Below, one piece after another: positions 15,521-24,000 of a stretch of DNA of 64,000 bases. Within the stretch, counting starts at the first letter, position 1. Every line of letters starts with the position of its first letter. The position numbers and the translations under genes were made by a program. A model generated the notes under the pieces. It was not told the DNA's origin. It did not search any database and saw only the letters and a program-made list of their open reading frames with translations. The stretch is from Streptomyces formicae. Lineage in GTDB: Bacteria; Actinomycetota; Actinomycetes; Streptomycetales; Streptomycetaceae. Location: contig NZ_CP022685.1 in NCBI RefSeq assembly GCF_002556545.1, positions 6,364,001 through 6,428,000 of the forward strand, read 5' to 3'.

Positions 15521-17479
15521 ATGGCCTACCGGCCCTCGAAGCGCACCAAGAAGACGCTCATCGGAGTCGGCGCGGGCGCGCTGCTCGTCGGACTGAACGC
15601 CCCCGCCGCGCTCTCCTTCGCCGAGGAGCAGTACTACGAGTACAAGATCGCCCAGCCCGGCTACAAGAAGAAGTACGGGTCGTGGAAACAGGTCGGCATT
15701 CCGGAGGAGTACCGCACCAACGCCATCCACGCGGCGCTCCTGCACACCGGCAAGGTCCTGATCGTGGCGGGCTCGGGCAACGAGCAGAAGAAGTTCGACG
15801 CGGGATCGTTCGACACGATCCTGTGGGACCCGAAGAACGACACGTTCAAGAAGATCGACACGCCGGAGGACTTCTTCTGCTCCGGACACGCCCAACTCCC
15901 CGACGGGCGCCTCCTGGTGGCGGGCGGCACCGCCCGCTACGAGCTGCTCGACGGCGAGGTGGAGCGCGCGGGCGGCGGCATGCGGGTGAAGAACGAGAGC
16001 CCGGACAAGACGGTGAGCATCAAGAAGGGCACCACGTTCCGTTCGCCTTCCGGCGTTGAGTACGTCAGCAAGTTCGACGTCGAAGTCCCCAAGGCGAAGC
16101 GGGACTTCGAGATCTCGTACTCCAAGGCCGGGGTGATGCAGCCCTGGAAGACGAAGGTCAAGGCGAGCGAGGTGCGGGTCTTCGTCGAGGCGAAGGAGCC
16201 GGGCAGGCAGGCGGTGACGGAGAAGTCGGCGCAGTACGAGATCGAGGGCCTCGCGGGCGAGGACGCGGACAACGCGTACGGCATCGCCGAGAAGATCGAC
16301 ATGGAGAAGCAGGACTTCCAGGGGATCAAGGCGGCGTACGAGTTCGACCCGAAGGCCGAGAAGTACATCCCGGTGGACCCGATGGACAAGGCCCGCTGGT
16401 ACCCCACGCTGGTGGGTCTGGAGGACGGCAAGGTGCTCGCGGTCTCCGGACTCGACGACGTGGGCGTCATCGACCCGGGCGACAACGAGATCTACGACCC
16501 GAAGACGAAGCAGTGGTCGGACGGCCCCAAGCGGTACTTCCCGACCTACCCCGCGCTCTTCCTCACCAAGGGCGGAAAGCTCTTCTACCCGGCGTCGAAC
16601 GCGGGCTACGGCCCCGCCGACAAGGGCAGGGAGCCGGGCCTGTGGGACCTGGAGACGAACGAGTTCGAGAAGGTCCCCGGTCTCGAGGACCTCGACCAGA
16701 CCGAGACCTCGGCGTCCGTGCTGCTGCCGCCCGCGCAGGATCAGAAGGTGATGATCATGGGCGGCGGCGGGGTCGGCGAGTCGGAGAAGGCGACGCGCCG
16801 CACGGCGGTCATCGACCTCAAGGAGGACAACCCGTCCTTCAAGACGGGACCCGAACTCCCGCAGGGCACCCGGTACTTGAACAGCGTGCTCATGCCGGAC
16901 GACTCGGTGTTCACGTCCAACGGCTCCGCGGACTACCGGGGCCGCAGCGGGAGCAACATCCTCAAGGCGCAGTTCTACGACCCCAGGACCAACGCCTTCC
17001 GCGAGGCCGCGTCACCCAAGGTGGGCCGCAACTACCACTCCGAGGCGCTGCTGCTGCCCGACGGACGGGTCGCCACGTTCGGCTCCGACCCGCTCTACGA
17101 CAACGAACAGAACACCAAGCTCGGCCACTTCGAGCAGCGCATGGAGATCTTCACGCCGCCCGCGTTGCACCGGGGCGGGAAGGACCGCCCGGTCCTCGGC
17201 GAGGGTCCCGAGCAGCTCCCTGCGGACGGTAGGGCGACGTTCCGCACCGACCACCCCGAGAACATCGCGTCGGCCCGGCTGATGCGCCCGAGCGCGGTGA
17301 CGCACACGACGGACGTGGAACAGCGCTCGATCGCCCTCGACGTCGGCAAGGGCAAGGGCGCGGTGACCGTGGACGTGCCGAGGGACGACGCGGCGCTCGT
17401 GCCGCCCGGCTGGTACATGCTGTTCGTCACGGACAAGGACGGGGTTTCGTCCGAGGCGAAGTGGATTCATGTGAAGTGA
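15521..17479 (+). CDS. glxA: GlxA-like copper radical oxidase
   Basis: 652 residues: N-terminal membrane anchor or signal (about 12-33), kelch-type beta propeller and C-terminal DUF1929 domain, as in galactose oxidase and S. lividans GlxA, which is needed for deposition of the CslA glycan. The radical site is present: Cys120 (FFCSGHAQL) to cross-link with Tyr294, preceded by Trp293 (ARWYPTL); copper ligands Tyr505-His506 (RNYHSEALLLPDGR) and His595 (VTHTTDVEQRS). Assignment of these residues is by motif comparison from memory. The gene follows cslA after three bases, so is cotranscribed. Sequence around the site differs enough from remembered GlxA that it could be a paralogue. Confidence 0.9.
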   Translation: MAYRPSKRTKKTLIGVGAGALLVGLNAPAALSFAEEQYYEYKIAQPGYKKKYGSWKQVGIPEEYRTNAIHAALLHTGKVLIVAGSGNEQKKFDAGSFDTILWDPKNDTFKKIDTPEDFFCSGHAQLPDGRLLVAGGTARYELLDGEVERAGGGMRVKNESPDKTVSIKKGTTFRSPSGVEYVSKFDVEVPKAKRDFEISYSKAGVMQPWKTKVKASEVRVFVEAKEPGRQAVTEKSAQYEIEGLAGEDADNAYGIAEKIDMEKQDFQGIKAAYEFDPKAEKYIPVDPMDKARWYPTLVGLEDGKVLAVSGLDDVGVIDPGDNEIYDPKTKQWSDGPKRYFPTYPALFLTKGGKLFYPASNAGYGPADKGREPGLWDLETNEFEKVPGLEDLDQTETSASVLLPPAQDQKVMIMGGGGVGESEKATRRTAVIDLKEDNPSFKTGPELPQGTRYLNSVLMPDDSVFTSNGSADYRGRSGSNILKAQFYDPRTNAFREAASPKVGRNYHSEALLLPDGRVATFGSDPLYDNEQNTKLGHFEQRMEIFTPPALHRGGKDRPVLGEGPEQLPADGRATFRTDHPENIASARLMRPSAVTHTTDVEQRSIALDVGKGKGAVTVDVPRDDAALVPPGWYMLFVTDKDGVSSEAKWIHVK

Positions 17480-17494
17480 GTCGAGGTGGGGAGC

Positions 17495-17521
17495 GGGGGG
17501 GGGGGGGGGGGGGGGGGGGGG
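17495..17521 (+). repeat. Poly-G tract of 27 bases
   Basis: An uninterrupted run of 27 G on the plus strand (C on the minus), in the 75-bp gap between the convergent glxA and GH6 genes. It may be a hypervariable slippage tract, a G-quadruplex-forming terminator, or an assembly artefact. Confidence 0.9.
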
Positions 17522-17535
17522 CGTCGTGGCTGATC

Positions 17536-17563
17536 GCGCAGGTCCCCGCGCCCCTTACGGGGT
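17536..17563 (+). repeat. Dispersed intergenic element, copy B
   Basis: 28-bp element starting GCGCAGGTCCCCGCGCC with CCCC-TTAC-GGGG hairpin, immediately after the poly-G tract; its end overlaps the 3' end of the convergent GH6 gene by a few bases. Confidence 0.8.
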
Positions 17564-18583
17564 CGGCTTCGCGTTCCTGGCGAGCCCCAGCGCGTAGTCC
17601 GGCCACCACTGCCCCGCCGCGGGGCCGCCCCGGCACGGCCCGTCCGAGTCGCCGGGGCGCTTGATCCACAGGACGGCGTCGAGGAGCGGATCGCCGGTGT
17701 GGTCGGTGGGCGGGGTGCCAAGACCCCGCCCCGGCGGGTTGCACCAGGCGTCCTGGCGGTCGCCCACCAGGGGCCCCTTGCCGTTGCGGCTGGTGTCCAT
17801 CACGAAGTGCTTGCCGCCGACGGTGGCCGAGAGCGTCCGGCCGTACGCCTTCGTCGTCTCGTCGTCCTGGAAGTTGGAGACGTTCAGCGAGAACCCGTCG
17901 GCCCGCGCGATGCCCGCCTTCTGGAGCGGCTCGGTGAGCTTGCGCGCGTCGGAGATCCAGCCGGGGTTGCCCGCGTCCAGATAGACCTTCGTCTTCGGCT
18001 GCCGCTTGAGCCGCTGGATGGCGTCGGAGAGCAGCGCGAAGCGGTCGGCGTGGTACTCGGCGGGGGTGCAGCCGTCCACGATGTGCGGGACCGCGTCCGG
18101 TTCGAGGACGACCAGGGCGGGCGCGGTGCCGATCGCGTCGGCGAAGGAGTCCACCCAGGTCCGGTAGTAGTCGGCGCTGCCCGCGCCGCCCGCCGAGTGC
18201 TGGCCGCAGTCGCGGTGCGGAATGTTGTAGGCGACGAGCACCGCCGTGCGCCCTTCGGCCGCCGCGCCCCCCGTCGCCTCCTTGATGTCGGGCGCCGGGT
18301 CGTCCCCGGCGGGCCAGACCGCCACCGGCTGCTCGGAGATCCGCTTGAGCACCTCGGCGTCCCGGTCGCGGCCCTGCTCCTGCCACTGCTTGACCTGGCG
18401 GGCGGCGGCGCTGTCCGGATCGACCCAGAAGGCGCCGCCGGGCGCCGGGGTGCCGTCGGTGGCGGGGCCGCGCACGGCGGACGCCTCCTGCGGCCCTGAC
18501 CCGGAGCCCGATGAGCAGCCCGCCGCGAGCCCGAGGGCGGTCAGGGCGGCGAGTGCCGTGCAGGTGCGGAGCAGCCGGTGCAT
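17555..18583 (-). CDS. GH6 glucanase lipoprotein (CslZ-like)
   Basis: 342-residue glycoside hydrolase family 6 protein, predicted to cut beta-1,4-glucan. A lipoprotein signal with lipobox LAAGC (Cys23) anchors it outside the membrane. The GH6 motifs are present: AYNIPHRDCGQHSAGG with Asp125, VVLEPDAVPHI with the acid Asp163, and a C-terminal KRPGDSDGPC. The ATG at 18583 has AAGGGG upstream. It lies convergent to cslA-glxA rather than downstream on the same strand. It probably trims or releases the CslA product; that is inference from the known cslZ association. Confidence 0.9.
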   Translation of the reverse strand: MHRLLRTCTALAALTALGLAAGCSSGSGSGPQEASAVRGPATDGTPAPGGAFWVDPDSAAARQVKQWQEQGRDRDAEVLKRISEQPVAVWPAGDDPAPDIKEATGGAAAEGRTAVLVAYNIPHRDCGQHSAGGAGSADYYRTWVDSFADAIGTAPALVVLEPDAVPHIVDGCTPAEYHADRFALLSDAIQRLKRQPKTKVYLDAGNPGWISDARKLTEPLQKAGIARADGFSLNVSNFQDDETTKAYGRTLSATVGGKHFVMDTSRNGKGPLVGDRQDAWCNPPGRGLGTPPTDHTGDPLLDAVLWIKRPGDSDGPCRGGPAAGQWWPDYALGLARNAKPTP

Positions 18584-18670
18584 CAGGACCCCTTGGGCGT
18601 CGGCGACGACGCTGACGACGGTGACCGCGAAAGTGACGGCCGGTCAGCCCCGCAATCGTTACATAAAGGA

Positions 18671-19672
18671 CTAATCCCGCCCTTGTGCCACACCGCCCCC
18701 GGTGACGAGCGCGATGCCCAGGGGCGTGCACTCGTAGAGCACCTGGTGCCCGTACCGCCGCGACACCAGGAGCCCGGCGCCCCGCAGCGCCCCCAGGTGC
18801 GCCGACACGGTCGACGGCGCGAGCCCCAGCCGGTGCGCGAGCGTCGACGTGGTGGCGGGCGCGTCGAGCGCGGCAAGCACCGTGGCGCGCCCCCGGCCGA
18901 GCAGCCGCACGAGCGCCGCGGGCGTACGCTCCGACGGCTCCGCCCACAGCCCCGCGATGCCCCGCACCGGATAGGCGAGCGTCGGCTGCCACGGCGGATC
19001 GAACCCGCTGATCACGTCGGGCCACGAGAAGACGCTCGGGATCAGGACCAGGCCCTGCCCCGCCAGATGCCGCACGTGCTCCTCGTGCCACTCCACGGTC
19101 AGCGTGCCCGCGTCCCACGACAGCCGCCGGTCGAGCTCGGGGAGCAGCCCGCCGAGCCCGACCTCCGCGAGCCGCCGCGAGTGGAAGGCGACATCCGCCT
19201 CCAGGAGCGCCCGCAGACGCGGCCAGTCCGGCTCGATCAACGCGTGCCAGGCGGCCTCCAGGGCATCCGCCAGCTCCCGCACCGCCCCCGCGGGATCGGC
19301 CAGCAGCGCCCGCCCCCTTGCCGACTCCGCGGCCCCCGGCGTACAGGCGAGCGCCCGCGCCAGATCCTCCCTCGCCGCCCCGGGGTCGGACGCGCGGACA
19401 CCCGCGATCTCCTCCTCGAAACGGGCGGCGGGCCCGATCGGCGGCGGCCCGAGGAAGTCGGGGGAGTGCCCGCGCTGCGGCATGAGCAGCCACAGGCCGC
19501 TGAGGTCGAGCTCCCGGCTCGCCGCCCGGATGCGGCGCAGCCAGTGCGGGTGGTAGCCGTGCCGGTCGCGCCGCTTGAGCGTCCGCACCGCCTCCTGCGT
19601 CTCCCACAGCGGCGACACCGCGAACCGGCAGCGCAGCAGATCGTCCTGCCCGAAGTGGATGTGGAACGGCAT
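18671..19672 (-). CDS. ArsR-type regulator with DUF5937-like N-terminus
   Basis: 333 residues. The C-terminal 90 form an ArsR winged helix (ATVLAALDAPATTSTLAHRLGLAPSTVSAHLGALRGAGLLVSRR...VLYECTPLG). The N-terminal two thirds (MPFHIHFGQDDLLRCRFAVSPLWETQEAVRTL) match the Streptomyces DUF5937-type regulators. The ATG at 19672 has AGGGGGG nearby and starts the family sequence. It is divergent from an MFS exporter gene (19832), a usual regulator-exporter pairing. The intervening DNA carries 15-bp tandem repeats. Confidence 0.85.
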   Translation of the reverse strand: MPFHIHFGQDDLLRCRFAVSPLWETQEAVRTLKRRDRHGYHPHWLRRIRAASRELDLSGLWLLMPQRGHSPDFLGPPPIGPAARFEEEIAGVRASDPGAAREDLARALACTPGAAESARGRALLADPAGAVRELADALEAAWHALIEPDWPRLRALLEADVAFHSRRLAEVGLGGLLPELDRRLSWDAGTLTVEWHEEHVRHLAGQGLVLIPSVFSWPDVISGFDPPWQPTLAYPVRGIAGLWAEPSERTPAALVRLLGRGRATVLAALDAPATTSTLAHRLGLAPSTVSAHLGALRGAGLLVSRRYGHQVLYECTPLGIALVTGGGVAQGRD

Positions 19673-19686
19673 GTCGCCCCCCTGAA

Positions 19687-19773
19687 CCGGATGCCCACTG
19701 TCCGGATGCCGACTGCCCGGATGCCCACTGTCCGGATGCCGACTGCCCGGATGTCGACTCACCGGATGCCGAA
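19687..19773. repeat. 15-bp tandem repeat array between ArsR and MFS genes
   Basis: Units CCGGATGCCCACTGT and CCGGATGCCGACTGC alternate (19687-19701, 19702-19716, 19717-19731, 19732-19746), then CCGGATGTCGACTCA (19747-19761) and a partial sixth unit. This gives a 30-bp higher-order period. The array sits directly upstream of the ArsR ribosome-binding site. Confidence 0.9.
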
Positions 19774-19831
19774 GATTCGCCCCAGCCCGAAACTCTAGGC
19801 CGCCCGCCGCCCCGCGCGTGAGGCTGCGGCC

Positions 19832-21106
19832 ATGCCAGCAGAGCCCACCGGGTACACCCGTGTCTTCGCCGTACGCGAGTTCCGCACCGTCTTCGCCGCG
19901 CACGCCTTCTCCCTGCTCGGCGTCGTCGTCAGCGAGATCGCCCTGACCGTGCTCGTCTACCGGCTCACCGGATCACCGCTCCTGAGCGCCCTCACCTTCG
20001 CGCTCGGGATGCTCCCCTACCTCGTCGGCGGGACGCTCCTGTCCGGGATCGCCGACCGGTACCCGCCACGCCGGGTCCTCGTCGTCTGCGACCTGCTCTG
20101 CGCGGCCTGCGCCGCCCTCATGGCACTGCCCGCGACCCCCGTCGCCGTGCTCCTCGCGCTGCGCGCCGTCAACGCCCTCGTCGCCCCCGTCTTCAACGGC
20201 ACCCGCATGACCACCCTCACCGACGTCCTCGGCGACGGCGACCTCTTCGTCCTCGGCCGCTCCCTGCTGCGGATCGTCTCGCAGAGTTCCGTCCTCGTCG
20301 GTTTCGGCCTCGGCGGCGTCCTCCTCACCTTCGTCCCGCCGCGCGGCGCGCTCGTCATCACCGTCGCCACCTTCGCCCTCTCCGCACTCCTCCTGCGCTG
20401 CGGCACGAAGCGGCGGCCCGCGCGCGAGGGCCGGGGCGGCGGGACGCTGGTGCGGTACTCGCTCGGCGGCACCCGGCAGGTGCTCGCCGACCGCCGCGTC
20501 CGCGCCCTGCTCCTGCTCTTCTGGGCGCCGCCCCTGTTCATGGTCGCCCCCGAAGTGCTCGCCGCCCCCTACGCGGACGAGATCGGCATCGGCGTCGCGG
20601 GCGTCGGCCTGCTGATGTGCGCCCTGCCGGTGGGCACCATCGCCGCCGAGCTGTACGTGGGCTCCGCGCTGTCCGCCGCCGCGCGCGCCCGCGTCGTCCT
20701 GCCCCTCGCCGCGCTCACCCTGCTCCCGCTCGCCGTGTACGCGCTCACCCCCGGCCTCGTCTGGGCCGTCGCCGCACTGGTCGTCGCGGGCGCCGGATCG
20801 GCGTACACCCTGGGCCTCGACCGCTGGTTCGTCGACGCGGTCCCCGACGAACTGCGCGGCCGCGCGATGACCGTGCACACGGCGGGCCTCATGACCGTCC
20901 AGGGCGCGGGGATGGCGCTCGCGGGCCTGGCGGCCGAGTTCTTCGCGGTGAGCACGGTGGTCGCCGCCGCGGGTGTGCTCGGTACGCTCTGCTGTCTGCT
21001 CCTGGTGGCCGAGGTGCGGCGCACCGCGCCCCGTCCCGTGCCTGCCGCACGGGAACATGCGCCCGAATTGCGAGACGGGGCTGACCACCATGTGACCGAC
21101 GGGTAA
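19832..21106 (+). CDS. MFS transporter, probable exporter
   Basis: 424 residues with about 12 hydrophobic segments, in the MFS_3/DHA group. A motif-A-like loop is visible between segments 2 and 3 (LSGIADRYPPRRVLVV). The ATG follows directly on the promoter region shared with the divergent ArsR gene, which probably regulates it. Substrate is unknown; drug or metabolite efflux is inferred. The MarR gene follows after ten bases. Confidence 0.85.
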   Translation: MPAEPTGYTRVFAVREFRTVFAAHAFSLLGVVVSEIALTVLVYRLTGSPLLSALTFALGMLPYLVGGTLLSGIADRYPPRRVLVVCDLLCAACAALMALPATPVAVLLALRAVNALVAPVFNGTRMTTLTDVLGDGDLFVLGRSLLRIVSQSSVLVGFGLGGVLLTFVPPRGALVITVATFALSALLLRCGTKRRPAREGRGGGTLVRYSLGGTRQVLADRRVRALLLLFWAPPLFMVAPEVLAAPYADEIGIGVAGVGLLMCALPVGTIAAELYVGSALSAAARARVVLPLAALTLLPLAVYALTPGLVWAVAALVVAGAGSAYTLGLDRWFVDAVPDELRGRAMTVHTAGLMTVQGAGMALAGLAAEFFAVSTVVAAAGVLGTLCCLLLVAEVRRTAPRPVPAAREHAPELRDGADHHVTDG

Positions 21107-21116
21107 GGTCGATTCC

Positions 21117-21626
21117 GTGCCGAAGCCGCTCAGCCTCCCCTTCGATCCCATCGCCCGCGCCGACGAGCTCTGGAAGCAGCGCTGGGGTTCGGTCCCGGCG
21201 ATGGGCGCGATCACCTCGATCATGCGCGCGCACCAGATCCTGCTCGCCGAGGTCGACGCGGTCGTCAAGCCGTACGGACTCACCTTCGCGCGGTACGAGG
21301 CGCTGGTCCTGCTCACGTTCTCGCAGGCCGGGGAGTTGCCGATGTCGAAGATCGGCGAGCGGCTCATGGTCCACCCGACGTCGGTCACCAACACGGTGGA
21401 CCGGCTCGTGAAGTCCGGCCTCGTCGACAAGCGCCCCAACCCGAACGACGGCCGCGGCACGCTCGCCTCCATCACGGAGAAGGGCCGCGAGGTCGTCGAG
21501 TCGGCGACGCGCGAACTGATGGCGATGGACTTCGGGCTCGGGGTGTACGACGCGGAGGAGTGCGGGGAGATCTTCGCGATGCTGAGGCCCTTGCGGGTGG
21601 CGGCGGAGGACTTCGAGGAGAAGTAG
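21117..21626 (+). CDS. MarR-family regulator
   Basis: 169 residues with a MarR winged helix: LTFARYEALVLLTFSQAGELPMSKIGERLMVHPTSVTNTVDRL and wing DKRPNPNDGRGTLASITEKG. The GTG at 21117 has AAGG about nine bases upstream. It may be cotranscribed with the MFS gene just before it. Target unknown. Confidence 0.9.
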   Translation: MPKPLSLPFDPIARADELWKQRWGSVPAMGAITSIMRAHQILLAEVDAVVKPYGLTFARYEALVLLTFSQAGELPMSKIGERLMVHPTSVTNTVDRLVKSGLVDKRPNPNDGRGTLASITEKGREVVESATRELMAMDFGLGVYDAEECGEIFAMLRPLRVAAEDFEEK

Positions 21627-21693
21627 CGCCGCCGGTTCGGCCCGGGGCGGGGGCGGCGAAGATCGCGCGATGCGGACGGTTACGCTCGTAGCC

Positions 21694-22026
21694 ATGAAAT
21701 CCAGCGTGCTGACCCGCTACCGGGTGATGGCTTACGTCACCGCCGTCATGCTCCTCATCCTGTGCGCCTGCATGGTGGCCAAGTACGGCTTCGACAAGGG
21801 CGAGGGCCTGACGCTCGTCGTCTCCCAGGTCCACGGCGTGCTCTACATCATCTACCTGATCTTCGCCTTCGACCTGGGCTCCAAGGCGAAGTGGCCGTTC
21901 GGCAAGCTCCTGTGGGTGCTCGTCTCCGGCACGATCCCGACGGCCGCGTTCTTCGTCGAGCGCAACGTCGTCCGCGACGTCGAGCCGCTGATCACCGACG
22001 GCTCCCCGGTCACCGCCAAGGCGTAA
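21694..22026 (+). CDS. DUF3817 membrane protein, second copy
   Basis: 110 residues with three predicted membrane segments (YVTAVMLLILCACMVA, VHGVLYIIYLIFAFDLG, LLWVLVSGTIPTAAFFVE). The ATG at 21694 (MKSSVLTRYR) is preferred over one eight codons upstream, because the extra residues do not look like the family; neither has a good ribosome site, so a leaderless transcript is possible. A hairpin terminator follows. Function unknown; compare 10096-10440. Confidence 0.8.
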   Translation: MKSSVLTRYRVMAYVTAVMLLILCACMVAKYGFDKGEGLTLVVSQVHGVLYIIYLIFAFDLGSKAKWPFGKLLWVLVSGTIPTAAFFVERNVVRDVEPLITDGSPVTAKA

Positions 22027-22030
22027 CCCC

Positions 22031-22058
22031 ACCGCCACGGACAGGTCCGTGGCGGTTT
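22031..22058 (+). terminator. Terminator after DUF3817 gene
   Basis: ACCGCCACGGAC and GTCCGTGGCGGT form a perfect inverted repeat with only two bases between arms, followed by TTT. It separates DUF3817 from icmA. Confidence 0.8.
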
Positions 22059-22067
22059 GGCATCGAC

Positions 22068-22091
22068 ATTTACTAGGACGTCCTAGTAAAT
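22068..22091. promoter_or_regulatory. 24-bp perfect palindrome upstream of icmA
   Basis: ATTTACTAGGAC followed at once by its exact reverse complement, ending eight bases before the icmA start codon. Position and symmetry suggest a repressor operator that also covers the leader. The regulator is not obvious; the TetR, MarR and MerR genes of the window all have other candidate sites or neighbours. Confidence 0.8.
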
Positions 22092-22099
22092 TCGAAGGC

Positions 22100-23800
22100 A
22101 TGGACGCTGACGCGATCGAGGAAGGCCGCCTCCGCTGGCAGGCCCGTTACGACAAGGCCCGCAAGCGCGACGCGGACTTCACCACGCTCTCCGGCGACCC
22201 GGTCGAGCCCGTTTACGGGCCCCGCCCCGGCGACTCGTACGACGGCTTCGAGCGGATCGGCTGGCCCGGGGAGTACCCCTTCACGCGCGGGCTCTACCCC
22301 ACCGGGTACCGGGGCAGGACCTGGACCATCCGCCAGTTCGCGGGCTTCGGCAACGCCGAGCAGACGAACGAGCGCTACAAGATGATCCTGGCCAACGGCG
22401 GCGGCGGGCTCTCCGTCGCCTTCGACATGCCGACCCTGATGGGCCGCGACTCCGACGACCCGCGCTCGCTCGGCGAGGTCGGGCACTGCGGCGTCGCCAT
22501 CGACTCCGCCGCCGACATGGAGGTCCTCTTCAAGGACATCCCGCTCGGCGACGTGACGACGTCCATGACGATCAGCGGGCCCGCCGTGCCGGTCTTCTGC
22601 ATGTACCTCGTCGCCGCCGAGCGCCAGGGCGTCGACCCCGGCGTCCTCAACGGCACGCTGCAGACCGACATCTTCAAGGAGTACATCGCGCAGAAGGAGT
22701 GGCTCTTCCAGCCCGAGCCGCACCTGCGCCTCATCGGCGACCTGATGGAGCACTGCGCGCGCGACATCCCCGCGTACAAGCCGCTCTCGGTCTCCGGCTA
22801 CCACATCCGCGAGGCCGGGGCGACGGCCGCGCAGGAGCTCGCGTACACCCTCGCCGACGGCTTCGGGTACGTGGAGCTGGGTCTCTCGCGCGGCCTCGAC
22901 GTCGACGTCTTCGCGCCGGGGCTCTCCTTCTTCTTCGACGCGCACCTCGACTTCTTCGAGGAGATCGCCAAGTTCCGCGCCGCGCGCCGCATCTGGGCGC
23001 GGTGGCTGCGCGACGTCTACGGCGCGCGGACCGACAAGGCGCAGTGGCTGCGCTTCCACACGCAGACGGCCGGTGTCTCGCTCACCGCGCAGCAGCCGTA
23101 CAACAACGTCGTGCGCACGGCGGTCGAGGCGCTCTCCGCGGTCCTCGGCGGCACCAACTCCCTGCACACCAACGCCCTCGACGAGACCCTCGCCCTGCCG
23201 AGCGAGCAGGCCGCGGAGATCGCGCTGCGTACGCAGCAGGTGCTCATGGAGGAGACCGGCGTCGCCAACGTCGCCGACCCGCTGGGCGGTTCCTGGTACG
23301 TCGAGCAGCTCACCGACCGCATCGAGGCCGACGCGGAGAAGGTCTTCGAGCAGATCAAGGAGCGGGGGCGCAGGGCCCATCCGGACGGGCAGCACCCCAT
23401 CGGGCCGATCACCTCGGGCATCCTGCGGGGCATCGAGGACGGCTGGTTCACCGGCGAGATCGCCGAGTCCGCCTTCCAGTACCAGCAGTCCCTGGAGAAG
23501 GGCGACAAGCGGGTCGTGGGCGTGAACGTCCACCACGGCTCCGTCACCGGTGACCTGGAGATCCTGCGGGTCTCCCACGAGGTGGAGCGGGACCAGGTCA
23601 GCGAGCTCGCGGAGCGCAAGGGGCGGCGGGACGACGCGAAGGTCCGTGCCTCGCTGGACCGGATGCTGGCCGCGGCCCGCGAGGGCTCGAACATGATCGC
23701 GCCCATGCTGGACGCGGTGCGGGCCGAGGCGACGCTCGGAGAGATCTGCGGAGTCCTCCGGGACGAGTGGGGCGTCTACGTGGAGCCGCCGGGCTTCTAG
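22100..23800 (+). CDS. icmA: Isobutyryl-CoA mutase large subunit
   Basis: 566 residues, the exact length of S. cinnamonensis IcmA. It is the substrate-binding subunit of the B12-dependent mutase that interconverts isobutyryl-CoA and n-butyryl-CoA, joining valine catabolism to butyryl-CoA used in fatty acid and polyketide synthesis. Phe80 (WTIRQFAGFG) and Gln198 (YIAQKEW) replace the Tyr and Arg of methylmalonyl-CoA mutase, the known mark of isobutyryl specificity. There is no B12-binding domain, so a separate IcmB subunit is needed; it is not encoded in this window. ATG 22100 is preceded by GAAGG at short spacing. MeaB at 3.2 kb is a likely chaperone. Confidence 0.95.
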   Translation: MDADAIEEGRLRWQARYDKARKRDADFTTLSGDPVEPVYGPRPGDSYDGFERIGWPGEYPFTRGLYPTGYRGRTWTIRQFAGFGNAEQTNERYKMILANGGGGLSVAFDMPTLMGRDSDDPRSLGEVGHCGVAIDSAADMEVLFKDIPLGDVTTSMTISGPAVPVFCMYLVAAERQGVDPGVLNGTLQTDIFKEYIAQKEWLFQPEPHLRLIGDLMEHCARDIPAYKPLSVSGYHIREAGATAAQELAYTLADGFGYVELGLSRGLDVDVFAPGLSFFFDAHLDFFEEIAKFRAARRIWARWLRDVYGARTDKAQWLRFHTQTAGVSLTAQQPYNNVVRTAVEALSAVLGGTNSLHTNALDETLALPSEQAAEIALRTQQVLMEETGVANVADPLGGSWYVEQLTDRIEADAEKVFEQIKERGRRAHPDGQHPIGPITSGILRGIEDGWFTGEIAESAFQYQQSLEKGDKRVVGVNVHHGSVTGDLEILRVSHEVERDQVSELAERKGRRDDAKVRASLDRMLAAAREGSNMIAPMLDAVRAEATLGEICGVLRDEWGVYVEPPGF

Positions 23801-23830
23801 CCCTTTCGATCGACTGCGGGCCGGCGGGGA

Positions 23831-23858
23831 GCCCCTTCAGGGGCGCGGGGAACTGCGC
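23831..23858 (-). repeat. Dispersed intergenic element, copy C
   Basis: Reverse orientation: GCCCCTTCAGGGGCGCGG then AACTGCGC, 30 bases after the icmA stop. Confidence 0.8.
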
Positions 23859-23946
23859 GCCCAGCCCCCACTGCCCCGCAGATGAGGACAAACCGGGGCG
23901 ATCGTCCCTCATCCAGATGGCTGGCGTGAATTCATAGGTTTAAGGC

Positions 23947-23992
23947 CCAGGGGCCAGGGCAGGCGCGGCCGGTCAGCCTGTCCTGCCCCTGG
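23947..23992 (+). promoter_or_regulatory. Hairpin overlapping the hydrolase ribosome site
   Basis: CCAGGGGC-CAGGGCAGG (23947-23963) pairs imperfectly with CCTGTCCTGCCCCTGG (23977-23992). The right arm ends in the GG of the GGAG ribosome-binding site for the TTG start at 24001, so folding could hold down translation. Inference from sequence only. Confidence 0.45.
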
Positions 23993-24000
23993 AGTCACCC

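Noticed and set aside
22100..23800. Methylmalonyl-CoA mutase
   Set aside because: The Tyr and Arg that bind the methylmalonyl carboxylate are Phe80 and Gln198, and the B12 domain is lacking.
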